Source of the DNA: JAWLEP01 sp964553045
Lineage (GTDB): Bacteria > Fermentibacterota > Fermentibacteria > Fermentibacterales > JCC-6
Reading direction: 5' to 3'
DNA length: 64,000 nucleotides
Assembly: GCA_964553045.1 (NCBI GenBank)
Contig: CAZKJG010000011.1
Span: 35,943 to 99,942, forward strand
A program made the translations under genes and the position numbers. Below are positions 60,601 to 64,000 of this stretch, piece by piece (position 1 is the first letter of the stretch; the number at the start of each line of letters is the position of its first letter). The notes below the pieces were generated by a model, which had not been told where the DNA came from, searched no databases, and saw only the letters and a list, made by a program, of their open reading frames with translations.

Positions 60601-61221
60601 TCGACGGCGTTCCGGGAGACCTGGCCGGGCGTGGAAGCGCCGGTGATACAGCCCGAGGATTGGCCGACGCTGAACAACACCAACCAGCAGGGAGAGGAAT
60701 ACGCCGACGACCTGCGGCTCATCCTGCAGGGCGGTCAGGTGGTCGACCGGGTTCCCTACGGCGATGACTGGGGAGGTGGAGTGGCCCGCAGCCTGGAGCG
60801 GATGGAGGCGGCGGACCCCGGCTGGCAGGCTTCCAACTGGGCCGGCTGCCCGGAGGGCGGCACGCCGGGACGGGAGAACAGCTGCTCCTCCGGGCAACAG
60901 GGAGGCCCCTTCCTCGCCGTCTGGCCCAACCCGTTCTCGCCGGACGGAGACGGTCGGGACGACGTCCTCAACATCGAGATGAACGCGGAGTCCCAGGCCA
61001 ATACGGTCACCGCCAGGATATACAACGTCCAGGGGCGCGTCGTGACCACACTGGCCGAGCGTCTGGAATGCGGAGCCAGCCTGGGGCTGCAGTGGAACGG
61101 AACCAGCGAGAGCGGAGCCCGCATGCCGGTTGGACGCTACATCGTGTACCTCCGCTGCCGTCCGGAGTCGGGAGATGTCAGGGAGGCGCTGGAGGTGGTC
61201 GTGCTGGCTCGGAGGCTCTGA
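57610..61221 (+). CDS. Large surface protein with four lamin-tail domains and a FlgD/T9SS-like C-terminus
   Basis: 1203 residues. After a short hydrophobic start (PVTLLTALVVSQAPP) come four lamin-tail domains beginning near residues 18, 326, 629 and 935 (VITEVAANPLDESSGEFVEIYNPG, VVTEVIANAIDEDTDELVELYYPG, VVSEVLCNPEDEDRDEMIELHFPG, VVNEVMYSPASGNPEWVELYV). The first three each end in a STYGTPV... DDDG-x-DGIPFDPGD motif and are followed by CARDB-like linkers, giving a period near 305 residues. The last 90 residues (WPNPFSPDGDGRDDVLNIEM... ARIYNVQGRVV... MPVGRYIVYLRC) form a FlgD-Ig/T9SS-like tail. There is no Shine-Dalgarno sequence; the ATG coincides with the predicted transcription start. Cell-surface or secreted; function unknown. 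Confidence 0.85.
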   Translation: MDPVTLLTALVVSQAPPVITEVAANPLDESSGEFVEIYNPGPDTLALSAWSLTDGDALDPIEAWDESSHGPFPHSGAVTGTDTLLPEGYCLVFELDYPGNPVYEIPDGTLIMTTADLAICNGLAASSDPLTLFEPQGTADSNAVSTYGTPVPSDIWQDRDDDGLDGIPFDPGDGFTVERYPQDAPDLEQYWIQGPYGGTPGAPPSAPPDTVNVSCTGVWTEPQEPPADQPFSVLCSFHCWGTQPPSSGELSLFLDSRGDSLPQAGELLGDWPATGLSPGQTDTFSVQVTLDTGWYIPSARADVPDDGYGEDDYSRISLAVGGGVPAVVTEVIANAIDEDTDELVELYYPGPGSLLLPGCHLTDGDALDELTAWNQGVIYDPDALALPALPSGRVAVLLDAEYAQGSQPYDLPESTVVVTTTNTTIGNGLTTNDPVLLYHHADSSLASLMSTYGTPVLDDDPLACDDDGADGIPFDPGDGYGVQRLSPALPDLEWAWESSGPGGTPGWIPQAADSQDLAVVSMSVNPSQPDPGQQVLLSATTLNCGAVELSGGTITFFLDQDADSLPGEGEIITEHALPIMAPGDTALVETSTSLSQGNYLAAALCSHPEDGNPSNDARLEGLVVGGGSPLVVSEVLCNPEDEDRDEMIELHFPGTGVFDMAGCRFTDGDAVDSLVELEAGALEDPDAAYGRFLTEGGFALVLDSEYPQGSQPYDLPPGTLVLTTANTTLGDGLSGNDPVTLYGPGGTSAEDVMSTYGTPIIADDPLECDDDGEDDIPFDPGESNSVQRVDLAGPDQEDNWYASPDGPTPGEPPPPVYLGPDACVSLLACEPPMGEEGVQASLTASLLNVGTESIAQGELTLRFYRDADGDSLAEPEEVFRTYQAGSLEPGDSLLIPAQWASCGEAALLLAVCSCPSDTNPSNDTARVVWNRPLDLVVNEVMYSPASGNPEWVELYVCAQTGPVDLSEVSFADSRESISITDAPIVLDGGGYAVLCSDSTAFRETWPGVEAPVIQPEDWPTLNNTNQQGEEYADDLRLILQGGQVVDRVPYGDDWGGGVARSLERMEAADPGWQASNWAGCPEGGTPGRENSCSSGQQGGPFLAVWPNPFSPDGDGRDDVLNIEMNAESQANTVTARIYNVQGRVVTTLAERLECGASLGLQWNGTSESGARMPVGRYIVYLRCRPESGDVREALEVVVLARRL

Positions 61222-61225
61222 GCCG

Positions 61226-62088
61226 CTAGAAGTAGCCGATGTCGCGAAGCATAGGGTCCGTCCTTTCGGGCTCCCCTACGCGAAGCGGCTCCCAGAGCCG
61301 GGGGTCGGCCATGACCACAACCACGGTGCTTCCATCGAGCCCTTGGCTGCGCAGGTAGGCGAAGAGCCTTCCCAGCTCCGCGTCGGCGAAAGCGATCTCC
61401 CCGTCGTAGAGGGCCCTGTAGTGCTCGACGTTCTCGGGGTTCAGCACCCCGCCCTCACCGTCCACCTCCCAGTTTCTGCGGTCCACGGCCGAATCCGGGT
61501 CGAACATCGTCTCGTACTCGCCCGGAGCGCAGTAGTGCTGATGCGGGTCGAAGAGGTGCAGCAGGGCGAAGAATCTGCCCTCCCCCTCCCGGCTTCGGTT
61601 CCAGTCGATGAAGCGGTCCACCACGAGATCGGCATCGGCGTTTCCGGCATTCTCGCAGTCGAAGTGGCCGAATCCCCGGGCGAAACCGTGCCACTCGTCG
61701 ATGAGGGAGACGTTCAGGTGCCCGTATGTATCGTAGCCCATCTCCCGCGAAGGAGGTCGGACAGATAGGGCGCTTCCTCTTCGATCCCGTACTCGATGGC
61801 GCGCCTTTTTCCCGCGCCGTGGCTTCGGACGGTAGTCCCGGTGAGAATGGATGAGAACGAGGGAAGCGTCCAGGGCGCCTGTGAAGCGCATCTGGTCCAG
61901 CGAGCGCCCCTGCCGGCCAGACTGTCGCTGTTGGGCGTGGTGTTTCGCAGGGAACCGTAGCAGGAGAGGTGGTCGGCTCTGAGAGCGTCCACGACCACCA
62001 GAAGCAAGTTGGGCCGTGACTCTACGTCCGACCCGCCACAGGAGAGCAACAGCAGGGCTGCCGAGAAGGCCAATGCTAGCTTGTTCAT
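61226..62088 (-). pseudogene. Decayed sulfatase-like lipoprotein gene (frameshift plus internal deletion)
   Basis: The start is a lipoprotein signal (LALAFSAALLLLSC) and a sulfatase N-terminus (RPNLLLVVVDALRADHLSCYG, QAPWTLPSFSSILTG). Near 61741-61752 the frame is lost after YLSDLL; adding one base (CGCGGG to CGCCGGG) joins it to REMGYDTYGHLNVSLIDEWHGF... FFALLHLFDPHQHY... GSTVVVVMAD. There the expected DHGEE metal site and about 150 further residues are absent; only a C-terminal tail (MLRDIGYF) remains. About 285 codons survive where such sulfatases usually have 450 or more. It lies downstream of the sufC/sufB-like pair on the same strand. Confidence 0.7.
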
Positions 62089-62183
62089 GGGAAATCCCGG
62101 GTTGAGTGGTTGAAGGGCATTGACGCGGAGCAGGGGGATATATGCAATTCCCCCGCCGCGCACATGCCGAAGCGGAGCCGAGA

Positions 62184-63125
62184 TCAGTAGCTGGGCGAGA
62201 GCAGCCCCTCGATTATCATGTCGGTGGCCTCGTCCTCGTCGAGGCCGTGGGCCATCAGGGTCTCCAGCTGCTTGGAGTCCACGCTTCCGATGGCGGCCTC
62301 GTGGGTAACGTGGGCCCTGGGGTCCACCACCTCCACGATGGGCACGGCTCTGGCCTGACCGTGGTCTCGGATGATCTCCTTGCAGTCCACGTGGCCCCGG
62401 GCGTAGGGAGCCTCCGCCCTCAGCGTGTTTCGAATGTCGGCCCTGGCCCTCTCCCGGACGGCGATGTTGGTGGTGAGGACCCCCCGGGCCCTCTCCCCCG
62501 CCAGGATGGCCTTCTCGTGTATGTCGATCCGGTCGTCGCCGCGGCCGCTCACCCGGGCGTTCATCTCCAGGACGCTGCGGGCCGCGCACTCGGCCGCGTA
62601 CTCTATGTCCAGCACGCCCACCCGACCCTTCAGCATCTCGAAGTCCGACCGGAAGTGAGCCCCCTCGCCCAGGTAGACCTTCGAGCGGGGAACCACCTTC
62701 ACCCCGCCCCGGGGGCTGTGGACGTGCCTCTCGAGGTAGATGTACTCCGAGTCCCGGCCCAGCCGTATCTCGGCCTCCATCTCGTGCAGCACCTCCACGG
62801 CGTTGGGAAAGGTGCAGCTGGATACAACCGCTACGCTTGCCCCGTCCTCCAGCTGTACGTCCATGACGATTTTCTGCACGCCGTTCTCTGGCAGCAGGCC
62901 GAAGCACATGTTCACCGGGTTCTCGATCCGCACACCCTCGCGCACTCGAACGCTGGCCCGAATACCGTCCTCCAGCTCCTCGGCCTCCACCTCCAGGCCG
63001 GGAACCAGGTGCATGCCCAGCACCTCGTTGCCGTGAATCTCCACGTGGGCCACATCCGGGGAGGTGGCGCAGGTCTCGCCCAGGCTCTCGTACATCCGGC
63101 GTATCAGGTCGCTGCCTTCACTCAC
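62184..63125 (-). CDS. Minimal SufB/SufD-family Fe-S assembly protein (SmsB-like)
   Basis: 313 residues, much shorter than SufB (about 470). The SufBD beta-helix core is complete: VAVVSSCTFPNAVEVLHEMEAEIRLG, FEMLKGRVGVLDIEYAAECAARSVLEMNARVSGRGDDRIDIHEKAILAGERARGVLTTNIAVRERARADIRNTLRAEA, GHVDCKEIIRD (the conserved Cys) and DPRAHVTHEAAIGSVDSKQLETLMAHGLDEDEATDMIIEGLL (the His/Glu C-terminus). With the adjacent SufC-like ATPase and no SufD, SufS or SufU, it matches the two-gene SUF-like minimal system (SMS) of archaea and anaerobic bacteria. It overlaps the ATPase gene by eight bases. Confidence 0.9.
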   Translation of the reverse strand: MSEGSDLIRRMYESLGETCATSPDVAHVEIHGNEVLGMHLVPGLEVEAEELEDGIRASVRVREGVRIENPVNMCFGLLPENGVQKIVMDVQLEDGASVAVVSSCTFPNAVEVLHEMEAEIRLGRDSEYIYLERHVHSPRGGVKVVPRSKVYLGEGAHFRSDFEMLKGRVGVLDIEYAAECAARSVLEMNARVSGRGDDRIDIHEKAILAGERARGVLTTNIAVRERARADIRNTLRAEAPYARGHVDCKEIIRDHGQARAVPIVEVVDPRAHVTHEAAIGSVDSKQLETLMAHGLDEDEATDMIIEGLLSPSY

Positions 63126-63861
63126 CGGCGAACACCTCCTCGTCGGGGACGTTCTGGTGGTCGCAGGGAATGCACCTGTCGCCGAAGAACTCCGATATCC
63201 TCTCCACGTTTCCCTTGTCCAGTATGCGCCCGCAGCAGAGCAGGAAGGCGTGGTCCGCCTGCTCCAGAACCGTCATGCTGTGGGTGATCAGCAGAACCGT
63301 AGCCCCCTTCTCCCGCAGGCTCCTCATGGCCCCGAAGATACGCTCCAGCGCCTCCACGTCTATACCCGAGTCCGGCTCGTCCATTATCACCAGGTCCGGC
63401 TCCATGGCCAGTATCGACGCCAGCTCCACCCTCTTGCGCTCGCCGCCGGAGAGGGTCTGGTCCACGGCCCGGCCCAGGTACCGCTCCGGGTCCAGCCCCA
63501 CGGTCTCCAGAGCGGTTCTAGCCCGCTGCGGATCACGGTCAGGGGCGCCGCTGAGGAGGAACTTCTCCATGGCAAGCCCTTCGAACCGGGCCGGTTCCTG
63601 CCAGGCCAGCGTGATCCCCTTCCTGGCCCTCTCGTCCACTGACAGCTCCGTAATGTCCTCTCCGCGGAACAGGATCGTGCCGCTGTGGTCCCGGTAACCT
63701 CCGAGACCCATAACGGTGGAGGCCAAAGTGGACTTCCCCGCCCCGTTGGGGCCCACAATCGCGTGGACATGGCCCTCCCAGACGTCCAAGGAAAGCCCGT
63801 CCAGGATTCGCTTGCCTCCCAGCTCCAGAGTGACGTCCTCCACTTCGAGAATGCTTCCCAT
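63118..63861 (-). CDS. SufC-like ATPase of Fe-S cluster assembly (SmsC-like)
   Basis: 247 residues. Walker A IVGPNGAGKSTLAST, ALAWQEP-type Q-loop (LAWQEPARF), signature TLSGGERKRVELASIL, Walker B DLVIMDEPDSGIDVEAL and the H-loop ITHSM are as in SufC. The C-terminal end is unusual: LLCCGRILDKGNVERISEFFGDRCIPCDHQN carries four cysteines not found in standard SufC. The ATG at 63861 follows GGAGG; the longer frame to 63957 covers the promoter region, which has a TAGTAT -10-like box near 63928-63935 on the minus strand but no clear -35. The last 139 bases of the window hold no other gene. Confidence 0.92.
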   Translation of the reverse strand: MGSILEVEDVTLELGGKRILDGLSLDVWEGHVHAIVGPNGAGKSTLASTVMGLGGYRDHSGTILFRGEDITELSVDERARKGITLAWQEPARFEGLAMEKFLLSGAPDRDPQRARTALETVGLDPERYLGRAVDQTLSGGERKRVELASILAMEPDLVIMDEPDSGIDVEALERIFGAMRSLREKGATVLLITHSMTVLEQADHAFLLCCGRILDKGNVERISEFFGDRCIPCDHQNVPDEEVFAGE

Positions 63862-64000
63862 GCGACCTCCATGACCAGATCGATGACCGCTCCGCGCGTT
63901 CGCTTCCAGAGATAGTCCCGAAGAGAGACTGATACTACCTCTGTGAGCTTCGAACAACGCCGTTCTCCCTCTCAGCCCCTGCCCTGCTCTGGCGGTGGAA

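Overview
The window is 64 kb of GC-rich, gene-dense bacterial chromosome carrying one 100-base assembly gap (34029-34128). Several features point to a Gram-negative, probably anaerobic member of the FCB side of the tree (a Fermentibacteria/Eisenbacteria-like candidate phylum is my guess; no rRNA gene is present to confirm it). These are lipobox lipoproteins, a PorV-like outer-membrane protein, four secreted proteins with C-terminal tails like type IX secretion sorting domains, a 2-hydroxyacyl-CoA dehydratase-type activase, and a minimal two-gene SufC/SufB-like Fe-S assembly pair. TGA is an ordinary stop here: many genes end in ATGA overlaps.

Left part (1-15.5 kb). A truncated M18 aminopeptidase and a 1400-residue activase fusion are followed by a plus-strand group of two alkaline-phosphatase-superfamily phosphodiesterases, a membrane partner and a small ribbon-helix-helix protein. 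Convergent to it is a sulfate-activation pair: ATP sulfurylase and an APS-kinase-like protein that has lost its P-loop. The small protein and the APS-kinase-like protein share the same C-terminal tail (EEEIRKK...LGY). A four-gene ABC exporter operon follows.

Middle (15.5-35.5 kb). Signalling genes (PAS-GGDEF cyclase, cyclic-nucleotide-binding protein, acetyltransferase) are followed by tex and fusA. A minus-strand housekeeping operon comes next (smpB, amidase, GerM-like, murI, rph, rdgB), then tRNA-Leu with an 80-base tandem repeat, rfbC, nth, and secreted proteins: a duplicated beta-rich protein, a C25 gingipain-like protease, and an FG-GAP protein interrupted by one in-frame TGA.

The most unusual unit is the plus-strand operon at 35545-40444. 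It encodes a DUF362 protein, a radical SAM/SPASM protein, a succinyl-CoA-synthetase beta-like subunit fused to a FixX-like ferredoxin domain, the matching alpha-like subunit with its phospho-histidine motif intact, and a small thioredoxin-like protein. I read it as an undescribed redox-linked acyl-CoA ligase system; that function is inference.

Right part (40.5-64 kb). Secreted M1 peptidase, nucleoside kinase, xseAB, a minus-strand operon (PilZ, PorV-like, dolichol-kinase-like, miaB), mgtE, glgB, DUF503, YjbQ, M3 oligopeptidase, a SIMPL lipoprotein, a four-repeat lamin-tail surface protein that may have a leaderless mRNA, a decayed sulfatase, and the sufC/sufB-like pair. Near-consensus sigma-70-type promoters (TTGACA, 16-18 bases, TAnnnT) are visible at several places. 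Three unrelated inverted repeats at gene 3' ends resemble REP-type elements.
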